NCBI GenBank assembly: GCA_050117725.1
Contig: JASFME010000062.1
Location: 1-10,692, forward strand
Origin: JASFJH01 sp050117725
GTDB lineage: Bacteria; Pseudomonadota; Gammaproteobacteria; AKS1
DNA: 10,692 bases
Direction of reading: 5' to 3'
Part shown: piece by piece, positions 1-5,902 of the stretch
Position numbering within the stretch: position 1 is the stretch's first letter
Layout of the letters: each line of letters begins with the position of its first letter
Program-made: the position numbers and the translations under genes
The notes under the pieces: generated by a model
Told to the model about the DNA's origin: nothing
What the model saw: only the letters and a program-made list of their open reading frames with translations
Database searches by the model: none

Positions 1-592
1 TGACAAATGGCTTGTCGAGCACGATCGACAAAGAGGCGAACAGATCGCCGAGTATGTTCTGGACAGCCAGGGCAACAGCGACACCACCAATGCCCAAACC
101 CGCGACGAGCGCCGTGATATTAACGCCAAGATTGTCGAGTGCGACAAGAACGATGGTGGACCACAGGACTATTTTGCTGACCAAGCCGATAACATTGATG
201 GTCGTGACGGCAGCAGGATCCTTCTCCAGGGCGCGCTGGCGATAGGACTCCAGCATCGTAACAATGACTGCGCCGCCCCATATACCTGCCTGGATCAGCA
301 AGGCAAGGATGAGCAGACTTGAAAGGATTGCCGGGATACGTTCCGGGAGTTCAAGAAATAATGCGCCGACAAATACACCGAGTACGACCAGAAACAGTAA
401 GCGGGTCTTTGCGATAAGCCTGGCAACAATATCAACCCAATGTGTTTCGGACGGCACGCCAAGTTTTGCCAGGCGGTGGCTGACCACTTGCTGTATTATC
501 CGAAGCAGCAACACCGTCACGAATAATGCGCCGGCAGCGATTAGCCACTGCAACAGGCTGTTACCCAGGATTCTTTCATTAAGAAATTCCAA
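1..592 (-). CDS. MscS-family mechanosensitive ion channel (3' part beyond window)
   Basis: Small-conductance mechanosensitive channel of the inner membrane, which releases solutes on hypo-osmotic shock. The visible 197 residues hold hydrophobic segments at about 13-33, 65-81, 87-113 and 133-155. The MscS pore-helix signature follows at about 160-196, with the Gly/Ala-rich GLGIGGVAVALAVQN stretch and then LGDLFASLSIVLDKPF; this is the family's most conserved part. The cytoplasmic beta and C-terminal domains lie past base 1. The extra N-terminal helices place it among the longer MscS homologues rather than the three-helix E. coli MscS. The start is taken as TTG at 590-592 because GAGGTC lies 7 bases upstream; an in-frame stop at 614-616 limits any earlier start. 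It lies 36 bases downstream of the glycosylase gene on the same strand and is probably co-transcribed with it. The family is clear; the exact paralogue is not. Confidence 0.88.
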   Translation of the reverse strand, partial: MEFLNERILGNSLLQWLIAAGALFVTVLLLRIIQQVVSHRLAKLGVPSETHWVDIVARLIAKTRLLFLVVLGVFVGALFLELPERIPAILSSLLILALLIQAGIWGGAVIVTMLESYRQRALEKDPAAVTTINVIGLVSKIVLWSTIVLVALDNLGVNITALVAGLGIGGVAVALAVQNILGDLFASLSIVLDKPFV

Positions 593-599
593 TGTAAGT

Positions 600-605
600 G
601 ACCTC
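600..605 (-). promoter_or_regulatory. Shine-Dalgarno site deciding the TTG start of the MscS-family gene
   Basis: On the minus strand this reads GAGGTC, followed by 7 bases and then TTG. No ATG or GTG with comparable spacing lies between the upstream in-frame stop (614-616) and the first conserved hydrophobic segment, so this site fixes the start at 592. Confidence 0.65.
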
Positions 606-628
606 GTTTGCAGTCAGGGTAAGCATCT

Positions 629-1414
629 TCATATTTTCTGGCAGCGGGGGCAAAACCAGGCGGTACGTCCTGCTGCCTTGAGATTCGCAAGCAACGCATC
701 ACAGTCCGGGCATCTGCCTCCTTTCTTTCGGTAGTGTAGCAGAAACGTCGATGGCATTTGATCTGGCTGGGCGCGTGCCTTGATTGCGCTTTCGAGGACA
801 GTACGCATCGATTTATAAAGTTGCTTCAAGCTCCCGTTGTCCAGCTCGCTGAGGGCACGCCGGGGATGGATCCCCGCCTGGAACAGGATTTCGTCAGAAT
901 AGATATTACCAGTTCCTGCGATGATCGCTTGATTCATGAGCCAGGGTTTGACCATACCCCGGTGTCTGGATGCCAGTTCAATAAACTCCTTTTTGCTCAG
1001 TTCGAGCGCATCCGGACCCAGATGTCGATCCCGGATCAGCGATCCCGGTGACTCAACCAGGGCAATCATGCCCAGTTTGCGGGGCGCAATGTAGGCCAGG
1101 TGAAATCCGTTTTCAAAAGTAATCAACAAACCTGTGTAGTCTGGCGTGTCTTCCCTGCTTTGAAAATACTTGAGCTTTCCGGTCATGCCGAAGTGCAGCA
1201 CCAGCCAGCCGCTACCGTTCAGCGCGATGAACAGGTACTTGCCATGCCGGCGGGTTGACTGCAATGACTTGTGCTTGAGTGCCCGGCCCAGGCCCTGTGG
1301 TGTGGTGTCGACCAGCAGTGCCGGGCTTTCCACATGAACATGCGCAATGCGCTGGTGCAGTGCCGTGGCATCGAGATATTTTTTGAAAACCTCGACATCA
1401 GGCAGTTCAGGCAT
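629..1414 (-). CDS. Fpg/Nei-family DNA glycosylase (formamidopyrimidine-DNA glycosylase type)
   Basis: Base-excision repair enzyme that removes oxidised bases and cuts the abasic site by beta/delta elimination. The 261 residues begin PELPDVE after the initiator Met, giving the catalytic N-terminal Pro and the adjacent Glu. RRHGKYL supplies the conserved Lys near position 59. KPWLMN (156-161) and GNIYSDEILFQAGIHP (169-184) match the helix-two-turn-helix region of MutM. The C-terminus is a complete Cys4 zinc finger (Cys235, Cys238, Cys255, Cys258) with the conserved GR at 249-250. The lesion-probing loop reads APRKLG (110-115) instead of E. coli-type DPRRFG, so it may be a divergent Fpg-like paralogue rather than the housekeeping MutM; substrate preference cannot be read here. 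The start ATG at 1412-1414 has no strong Shine-Dalgarno site. A TATAGT hexamer at 1459-1464 (minus strand) could be a weak -10. Dodecin lies upstream and the MscS-type channel downstream. Confidence 0.9.
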   Translation of the reverse strand: MPELPDVEVFKKYLDATALHQRIAHVHVESPALLVDTTPQGLGRALKHKSLQSTRRHGKYLFIALNGSGWLVLHFGMTGKLKYFQSREDTPDYTGLLITFENGFHLAYIAPRKLGMIALVESPGSLIRDRHLGPDALELSKKEFIELASRHRGMVKPWLMNQAIIAGTGNIYSDEILFQAGIHPRRALSELDNGSLKQLYKSMRTVLESAIKARAQPDQMPSTFLLHYRKKGGRCPDCDALLANLKAAGRTAWFCPRCQKI

Positions 1415-1483
1415 ACCACGTATACTTTACTGTTGCCCGTTCGGCATCAGTGGTTAGCACTATATCTACCGCTGACGTCCGAC

Positions 1484-1684
1484 CTAGTCCAGTGCGAAGG
1501 AGATCTTCGCATTGATGCGGTATTCCGTGATCTGGTTGTTCTCCACCTTGGCTTCCATTTCCTGCATATAAATCGATTTTATATTGTGGATGGACTCGCC
1601 AGCCTTTGCGACGGCAACCCTGGCGGCATCTTCCCAGCTTTTCTCCGATTGGGCGAGCACCTCGATAACTTTTATCGTAGCCAT
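1484..1684 (-). CDS. Dodecin-family small protein with substituted flavin-site residues
   Basis: A 66-residue protein with the dodecin layout: strand (TIKVIEVL), one long helix starting SWEDAARVAVAKA, then two long strands (NIKSIYMQEMEAKVE and ITEYRINAKISFALD). Dodecins form hollow dodecamers that bind and buffer riboflavin, FMN or lumichrome. Two residues that line the flavin pocket in characterised members are changed: the Trp after the helix (W36 in Halobacterium) is Ser37, and the Gln of the YQ motif (Q55) is Arg56. Fold and oligomer are likely kept, but flavin stacking may not be; it could bind another ligand. The start is supported by AAGGAG at 1691-1696, 6 bases from the ATG, and a good sigma-70 type promoter lies just upstream. 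The next gene, the glycosylase, starts 69 bases downstream. Family assignment is firm; ligand is not. Confidence 0.9.
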   Translation of the reverse strand: MATIKVIEVLAQSEKSWEDAARVAVAKAGESIHNIKSIYMQEMEAKVENNQITEYRINAKISFALD

Positions 1685-1716
1685 GGCTTTCTCCTTGCTG
1701 TGGTTTGTGATGTGTA

Positions 1717-1746
1717 TTTATAACGATGTTGCCTTGTGTGTGTCAT
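1717..1746 (-). promoter_or_regulatory. Predicted sigma-70 type promoter of the dodecin gene
   Basis: On the minus strand ATGACA (1746-1741) is followed by an 18-base spacer and TATAAA (1722-1717). Each hexamer matches consensus at 5 of 6 positions. Transcription would begin near 1709, leaving a leader of about 25 bases that contains the AAGGAG ribosome site. The -35 hexamer lies in the last recognisable codons of the phosphatase remnant. This is a prediction from sequence only. Confidence 0.5.
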
Positions 1747-1904
1747 GACGATGGCGATGTCATCACCCGTATAACTGATGTAATGCTCGAGCAACAACTC
1801 CTTGCCGTGATCCTGGATATCGAATTCAACAGGCGCTGAGAGGGACAACTATGGCCACCAATGGAGCCGATATCGGCCTTGATAACGCTGAGCGTCAAGT
1901 TCAT
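1732..1904 (-). pseudogene. N-terminal remnant of archaeal-type (class V) fructose-1,6-bisphosphate aldolase/phosphatase
   Basis: An ATG at 1904 with a good ribosome site (GGAGAG at 1911-1916, 6 bases away) opens a frame reading MNLTLSVIKADIGSIGGH, then PSQRLL. This is the N-terminus of the bifunctional FBP aldolase/phosphatase, with the metal ligands Asp11 and His18 in their usual places. After about 29 codons (1818) the match stops. Eight bases later it resumes in another frame at 1809 with HGKELLLEHYISYTGDD and continues to IVMTHTR at 1732, including the metal-binding GDD. Beyond 1732 there is no further homology, only the dodecin leader. The family is normally around 360-400 residues, so about 55 codons survive, broken by a frame change and a deletion. 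The remnant's own frame ends at a TGA at 1743-1745. It cannot make an active enzyme. Recognition comes from motif memory, not a database search. Confidence 0.8.
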
Positions 1905-1966
1905 GAACAACTCTCCGGCGGTTACACTGTGTTACTGTCATGGTAGGTAGTGGGCCGGAGCTGTCA

Positions 1967-1980
1967 TTGATAAATTTCAA
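1967..1980 (+). promoter_or_regulatory. FNR/ANR-like operator upstream of the HNH-like/glgX unit
   Basis: TTGAT-AAAT-TTCAA matches the FNR/ANR/DNR consensus TTGAT-N4-ATCAA at 9 of 10 specified bases. It sits within a 6-base inverted repeat, CATTGA...TCAATG (1965-1982). The centre (1973.5) is 84 bases before the start of the HNH-like gene, which leaves room for a class II promoter with a start near 2015. The -10 region at the expected place is poor. A very similar site occurs at 4693-4706, which strengthens the call. Confidence 0.45.
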
Positions 1981-2057
1981 TGAAGATATCGTCATAAGCG
2001 TTAATTTCTGCTAAAAAAGGGCTACTGGAATCAAGCTATTGCTGCAGGAGAAGACCA

Positions 2058-2378
2058 ATGCCAGTTGACGAAAGCCTGGTTCAGGCAGTCTGGGAAAAGG
2101 GCCGGGGGATGCCGGATCGGGATACAAACGAATGGCGCAAGGACCAGTGCGGAGCGTGGCTGCATCGGGAGCAGTACAATAACGGGAATTCCGACTACGG
2201 CTGGAAGATCGAGAATGTTACCCCTGGTGGTGAGGATATCCTTGAAAACCTGCAGCCGTTGCATTTCAAGAATACCTTCGATATCGCAAACGGGCAGCCA
2301 CATTGTCGGGTCACTGCTGACCGCACCGATCTGGCGCCCGGCCAGCACATCGATCAGCCACGTAATACCGGCGTCTAA
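2058..2378 (+). CDS. Small HNH-fold protein, probably catalytically degraded
   Basis: A 106-residue soluble protein of a small HNH-like family. The N-terminal part has the LVQAVWEKG and WRKDQCGAW signatures (about 7-34). The core follows as YGWKIENVTPGGEDILENLQPLHFKN (47-72). Intact relatives as I recall them read WEIDHI at this place; here it is WKIENV, so the acidic residue and the metal/general-base His are Glu52 and Asn53. The NLQPLH motif (64-69) and Asn72 remain. It is therefore likely a nuclease-dead or nucleic-acid-binding derivative rather than an active endonuclease. The start has GGAG 7 bases upstream. It precedes glgX by 56 bases on the same strand, downstream of the FNR-like box, so co-transcription is plausible, but no functional link to glycogen is evident. 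Family recognition is from pattern only. Confidence 0.72.
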   Translation: MPVDESLVQAVWEKGRGMPDRDTNEWRKDQCGAWLHREQYNNGNSDYGWKIENVTPGGEDILENLQPLHFKNTFDIANGQPHCRVTADRTDLAPGQHIDQPRNTGV

Positions 2379-2434
2379 TCGTTGTGCTGTTTGACCCGCG
2401 CCCCGGTTATCTGCCTGGCTGAAGGGGGAAGACA

Positions 2435-4570
2435 ATGGCGCGTCAAAAACAGCGTGTTTGGCCGGGCCGGCCTTATCCGCTGGGCGCCACCTGGGATGGC
2501 GCGGGTACGAATTTCGCCATCTTCTCGGCGCACGCTGAAAAGGTCGAGTTGTGTCTGTTCGATGACACAGGCAAGCGCGAACTTGAACGCATCATATTGC
2601 CCGAGTACACCAACGAAATCTGGCATGCCTACTTGCCCGATGTACGCGCAGGACAGCTTTATGGCTACCGTGTATACGGCCCCTATGCTCCTGAACGCGG
2701 ACACCGGTTCAATCATCACAAGTTACTGCTGGACCCGTATGCCAAAACCTTGCGGGGATCGCTCACCTGGCATGACGCGCTGTTTGGCTACATTGTAGGT
2801 CACGACCAGGAAGACCTGTCATTCGATACGCGCGACAGTGCCCCCTTCATGCCAAAGTGCGAAGTTATCGATCCGGCATTCACCTGGGGGCTGGACAGGC
2901 CACCGGCGCGTTCCTGGCACGAGACCATTATCTACGAAATGCATATCCGTGGTTGCACCATGCTTCATCCGGATGTCGCAGAGGCGGCGCGGGGCACTTT
3001 CGGCGGACTGGCCACGCACAGCATCATAAGCTATCTCAAGGAGCTTGGCATCACGGCCGTCGAACTGTTGCCGGTACATGCCTTCCTGCACGATCGTCAC
3101 CTGGTTGAGCGGGACCTGCGCAACTACTGGGGCTATAACTCGATTGGTTTTTTCGCGCCTCACCCGGAATACCTGGGCAGTAACGGCATAAATGAAATCA
3201 AGACTTTCGTGCAGTTGTTGCACGATGCGGACATAGAGTTGATTCTCGATGTGGTGTACAACCATACGGCTGAAGGCAACCATCGCGGGCCGACGTTGTC
3301 GCTGCGCGGCATCGACAACAATTCCTACTATTACCTGATGGAGGATGAGGCGCGCTACTACAACGATTTCACGGGTACCGGCAACGCGCTGGAACTGCGT
3401 CATCCCTATGTCCTGCGCATGGTGACCGATTCGTTGCGCTACTGGGTCGAGGAGATGAGGGTGGACGGCTTCCGCTTCGATCTCGCGACGACCCTGGCCA
3501 GGGTCAATGGCGAGTTCGATGAACATGCCAGCTTTCTCGATGCCATCGCACAAGACCCGGTACTGTCAGCCGTAAAGCTCATTGCCGAACCCTGGGACAC
3601 CGGTCATGCAGGCTATCAGCTCGGGCGCTTTCCGCCAGGATGGGCCGAGTGGAACGATCGTTACCGTGATACTGTGCGTCGTTTCTGGCGCGGCGATGAG
3701 GGGCAGCTTCCGGAGCTTGCATCCAGACTGTCCGGATCCAGTGATATCTATGATCGGCGTGGCCGACGTCCCTGGGCGAGTGTCAATTTTGTCACCGCTC
3801 ATGACGGTTTCACGTTGCACGACCTGGTGAGCTACAACGACAAACACAACAAAAGCAACCAGGAAGGCAATCGGGACGGCCATGATAATAATTACAGCTG
3901 GAATTGCGGGGTGGAAGGAGCGACCGATGATGCGGCGATTGTCAGGTTGCGGCAACAGCAAAAACGCAATCTTCTGTCAACGCTGTTGCTCTCACAGGGT
4001 GTCCCCATTCTTCTCGCCGGTGACGAGTTCGGGCACACCCAGCGGGGCAACAACAATGCTTACTGCCAGGACAATGAAACCAGCTGGCTGAACTGGGACG
4101 GTCTCGACGAGACAGGCAAAGCGCTGATGGCGTTTACACAAGCACTACTTCGGCTGCGACGCGAGCATATTGTTTTTCACCGTCACCGTTTTTTTCATGG
4201 TAAAGAGATCCCCGGTACGAAGACCAGCGATATCATCTGGTGCAAGCCGGATGGTGAAGCTATGTGCGAGGAAGACTGGCATGATAAGGAGGCGCGCTCC
4301 ATTGCCTTGCTGATCAGCGGTAAAGCGGGCATCTACCACCTGACGGCACATGGCGAGAAGGAGACTGACGATACGTTCATGCTCATATTGAACGCGGCCG
4401 ATGAGGACGTCGAATATGTGCTGCCGGAAAACAAGACCTTTTCTCATCCCTCGTTGCTGATAGATACTTCCCGAGATGATATAGGAAGCAGTGCGGAGCA
4501 ATCGGTTGCCAGTCCTTATGCTGTTGGCGCGCACTCACTTGTTGTGATCAGGTATCGGCGCGAAGTGTGA
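2435..4570 (+). CDS. glgX: Glycogen debranching enzyme GlgX (GH13 isoamylase type)
   Basis: Hydrolyses alpha-1,6 branch points of phosphorylase-limited glycogen in the cytoplasm. The 711 residues begin with the isoamylase CBM48 domain (PYPLGATWDGAGTNFAIFS, about 13-31). The GH13 barrel follows. Its motifs are DVVYNHT (272-278), VDGFRFDLA with nucleophile Asp349, LIAEPWD with acid/base Glu385, and FVTAHDGFT with transition-state Asp457. LLAGDEFG, followed by NNNAYCQDN, is typical of GlgX/TreX. A C-terminal beta domain closes the protein (about 620-711). Length fits the family (about 650-720). The start is supported by a purine-rich AAGGGGGAAG just upstream. All catalytic residues are present, so it should be active. 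It lies downstream of the HNH-like gene and the FNR-like operator, which suggests glycogen mobilisation under low oxygen; that part is inference. No other glycogen genes are in the window. Confidence 0.97.
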   Translation: MARQKQRVWPGRPYPLGATWDGAGTNFAIFSAHAEKVELCLFDDTGKRELERIILPEYTNEIWHAYLPDVRAGQLYGYRVYGPYAPERGHRFNHHKLLLDPYAKTLRGSLTWHDALFGYIVGHDQEDLSFDTRDSAPFMPKCEVIDPAFTWGLDRPPARSWHETIIYEMHIRGCTMLHPDVAEAARGTFGGLATHSIISYLKELGITAVELLPVHAFLHDRHLVERDLRNYWGYNSIGFFAPHPEYLGSNGINEIKTFVQLLHDADIELILDVVYNHTAEGNHRGPTLSLRGIDNNSYYYLMEDEARYYNDFTGTGNALELRHPYVLRMVTDSLRYWVEEMRVDGFRFDLATTLARVNGEFDEHASFLDAIAQDPVLSAVKLIAEPWDTGHAGYQLGRFPPGWAEWNDRYRDTVRRFWRGDEGQLPELASRLSGSSDIYDRRGRRPWASVNFVTAHDGFTLHDLVSYNDKHNKSNQEGNRDGHDNNYSWNCGVEGATDDAAIVRLRQQQKRNLLSTLLLSQGVPILLAGDEFGHTQRGNNNAYCQDNETSWLNWDGLDETGKALMAFTQALLRLRREHIVFHRHRFFHGKEIPGTKTSDIIWCKPDGEAMCEEDWHDKEARSIALLISGKAGIYHLTAHGEKETDDTFMLILNAADEDVEYVLPENKTFSHPSLLIDTSRDDIGSSAEQSVASPYAVGAHSLVVIRYRREV

Positions 4571-4775
4571 TTGCTGCAAGAGCACTGATAGTGCGGCGAT
4601 TGCCGGTGACATCACGGCATCCCTGTTCACTGTCACTTCCAGGGCCGTGCAGTCTTGAAGTGATACATTCCCCCAATTAGACAATCAGGGCTTTGATATT
4701 TTTCAATGAACGAGGTCGGGAGATATGGTGTGATGTGTTTGTATACCCTCCACGAGGATAATTCAGGACATGCAC
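4571..4775 (+). other. Intergenic region between glgX and the DUF3096 gene
   Basis: This gap of about 205 bases holds an FNR-like site (4693-4706). It also has two short inverted repeats: GCACT-gat-AGTGC at 4582-4594, just after the glgX stop, and TCACTTC...GAAGTGA at 4633-4639/4657-4663. Neither repeat is followed by a T-run, so neither is called a terminator. No convincing gene is seen. Confidence 0.5.
4693..4706 (+). promoter_or_regulatory. FNR/ANR-like operator upstream of the DUF3096 gene
   Basis: TTGAT-ATTT-TTCAA matches TTGAT-N4-ATCAA at 9 of 10 specified bases. It shares the following TGAA with the site at 1967-1980: 16 of 18 bases are identical from TTGATA to TGAA. The centre is 4699.5. 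A TGTGAT hexamer (4 of 6 to TATAAT) at 4729-4734 falls where the -10 of a class II FNR promoter should be, giving a start near 4741 and a leader of about 35 bases. Confidence 0.5.
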
Positions 4776-4916
4776 ATGACCATCTTTATTACCCCCATAC
4801 TGTCACTCATCGCCGGCATATTGATCCTGATCGTGCCGCGTCTGCTGAACTATATCGTTGCTGCTTATCTGATTCTGATAGGAGTGCTGGGCTTGTTTGG
4901 TTATCAACATGCCTAG
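4776..4916 (+). CDS. DUF3096-type small membrane protein
   Basis: A 46-residue, very hydrophobic protein beginning MTIFITPILSLIAGILIL. It then has VPRLLNYIVAAYLI and LIGVLGLFG, which matches the DUF3096 family of tiny membrane proteins. Two transmembrane helices are visible, about 6-20 and 25-42, with a short Pro-Arg turn between them. Function is unknown. The second of two in-frame ATGs (4776) is chosen because AGGA at 4765-4768 is 7 bases upstream and because family members begin M-T-I; the first (4770) would add only Met-His. An FNR-like operator with a fitting -10 lies upstream, suggesting redox-dependent expression. It converges on atpG, with 84 bases between the two stop codons. Confidence 0.8.
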   Translation: MTIFITPILSLIAGILILIVPRLLNYIVAAYLILIGVLGLFGYQHA

Positions 4917-5000
4917 TTTCCAATTGTCTATCTATTTGGTGTATTGAGCAGAGGTGCGGGGTAGAGCGAGGGGCATGTTACGGCTTCTGGGCAATTGACT

Positions 5001-5897
5001 CTACGTCTGTTCATTTCCGGTGATTGCCTCGAAACCCGCTACCACATCCAGTAACTCGGAGGTGATCGCATTCTGTCGGGCACGGCGGAAGACCCTTGTC
5101 ACATCCATCAAACGCTCGTCGAGATTGCGTTCCGCTGATTGCATGGCCGCCAGCCGGCTGCTGTGTTCGCTTGCCTGGGACTCGGCGCAGGCGCGGAAGA
5201 TCGAGACGAACAGGTACTGGTGCAACAGCCGGCCAAGCAAGACATCGGGGTCCATGCTATAGGTCGGCAGGCTGCGCGATGGCCAGGCTTCTTCTTGCAG
5301 GCGATGAAAACGCTGCAGGTTAAGGGGCAACAACTCGAACCCCGTGGGCTGGTAGCCCTTGCCGCCGGAGTGGCGGTTGTAAAAAAGATAAACATAGTGC
5401 ACGCCGGCCTGTTCGCGCCATTCATCGACCTTGAGCAGGATTTGCTGCACGGTCGCCGTGATCTGCGAGGCCGAGCCGGGCAGCAGAAAATCCTCTTCGA
5501 TCGCCTGCCCCTCGTGCTCAAGGCTGGCGGCCACACGCGCGCCGACAGCGAGCAGCAGGCGGTTTTCCGGATCCGCGGGGCTTGAGGCCATGCGATCCAG
5601 GGCGTACCTCGTGATCTCCTCGTTGAAACGGCCGCACAGACCATGATCGCTACCGAATACGATGGCAGCGAGACGACGTGGGGCGTGTGGGCGCCGCGGA
5701 GGTTCAGTGGCCGGCAGCATGTCCTTCAACACGACATGCAGGCCGCGTTCCACGGTTCGATAATAACCGCCGACCGCGGTAACCGATTGCTCGTATTGCC
5801 GGATGCTTGCCGCCGACAACGCCTTCATTGTTCTTACAATGTTGCGTAGTTCGCCGAGACTGTCCAGTTGCTTGTGCAGTTGCTCGAGGGTTTCCAT
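5001..5897 (-). CDS. atpG: N-type ATPase gamma subunit
   Basis: Central-stalk subunit that turns inside the alpha/beta hexamer and couples ATP chemistry to rotor movement. The 298 residues have the paired terminal helices of gamma. The N-terminus carries ELRNIVRTMKALSAASIRQYE (about 17-37), equal to the I-x-x-T-x-x-M-x-x-V/L-A region. The C-terminus carries ERNLDERLMDV and RRARQNAITSELLDVVAGFEA, which holds the conserved R-x-x-x-IT-x-E-L-x-x-V-x-G motif. GSDHGLCGRFNE (about 82-93) corresponds to the conserved SD-x-GLCG-x-N core. It is divergent from housekeeping gamma, as N-ATPase gammas are. It is the last gene of the operon, 5 bases after atpA, with AGGA before the ATG. Last position for gamma agrees with the N-ATPase order atpDCQRBEFAG. 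No clear terminator follows. Confidence 0.93.
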   Translation of the reverse strand: METLEQLHKQLDSLGELRNIVRTMKALSAASIRQYEQSVTAVGGYYRTVERGLHVVLKDMLPATEPPRRPHAPRRLAAIVFGSDHGLCGRFNEEITRYALDRMASSPADPENRLLLAVGARVAASLEHEGQAIEEDFLLPGSASQITATVQQILLKVDEWREQAGVHYVYLFYNRHSGGKGYQPTGFELLPLNLQRFHRLQEEAWPSRSLPTYSMDPDVLLGRLLHQYLFVSIFRACAESQASEHSSRLAAMQSAERNLDERLMDVTRVFRRARQNAITSELLDVVAGFEAITGNEQT

Positions 5898-5902
5898 CGG
5901 CT

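Noticed and set aside
1459..1464. TATAGT as a -10 element for the glycosylase gene.
   Set aside because: The hexamer is good, but no acceptable -35 lies 16-18 bases upstream, so it is mentioned only as a weak possibility.
1851..1946. Plus-strand 31-codon frame with a GAGGG site before its ATG.
   Set aside because: It lies exactly antisense to the conserved N-terminus of the phosphatase remnant, whose reading makes clear protein sense; the small frame resembles nothing.
4582..4594. GCACT-gat-AGTGC hairpin directly after the glgX stop as a terminator.
   Set aside because: Only five stem pairs and no T-run follows; it may still be a weak structure but is not supported as an intrinsic terminator.
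4633..4663. TCACTTC/GAAGTGA inverted repeat as a terminator or operator.
   Set aside because: The 17-base loop is long, there is no T-run after it, and no second copy occurs in the window.
4917..5000. Bidirectional terminator between the convergent DUF3096 gene and atpG.
   Set aside because: No GC-rich hairpin with flanking T-runs is visible; two CAATTG palindromes lie about 65 bases apart but do not make a plausible terminator.
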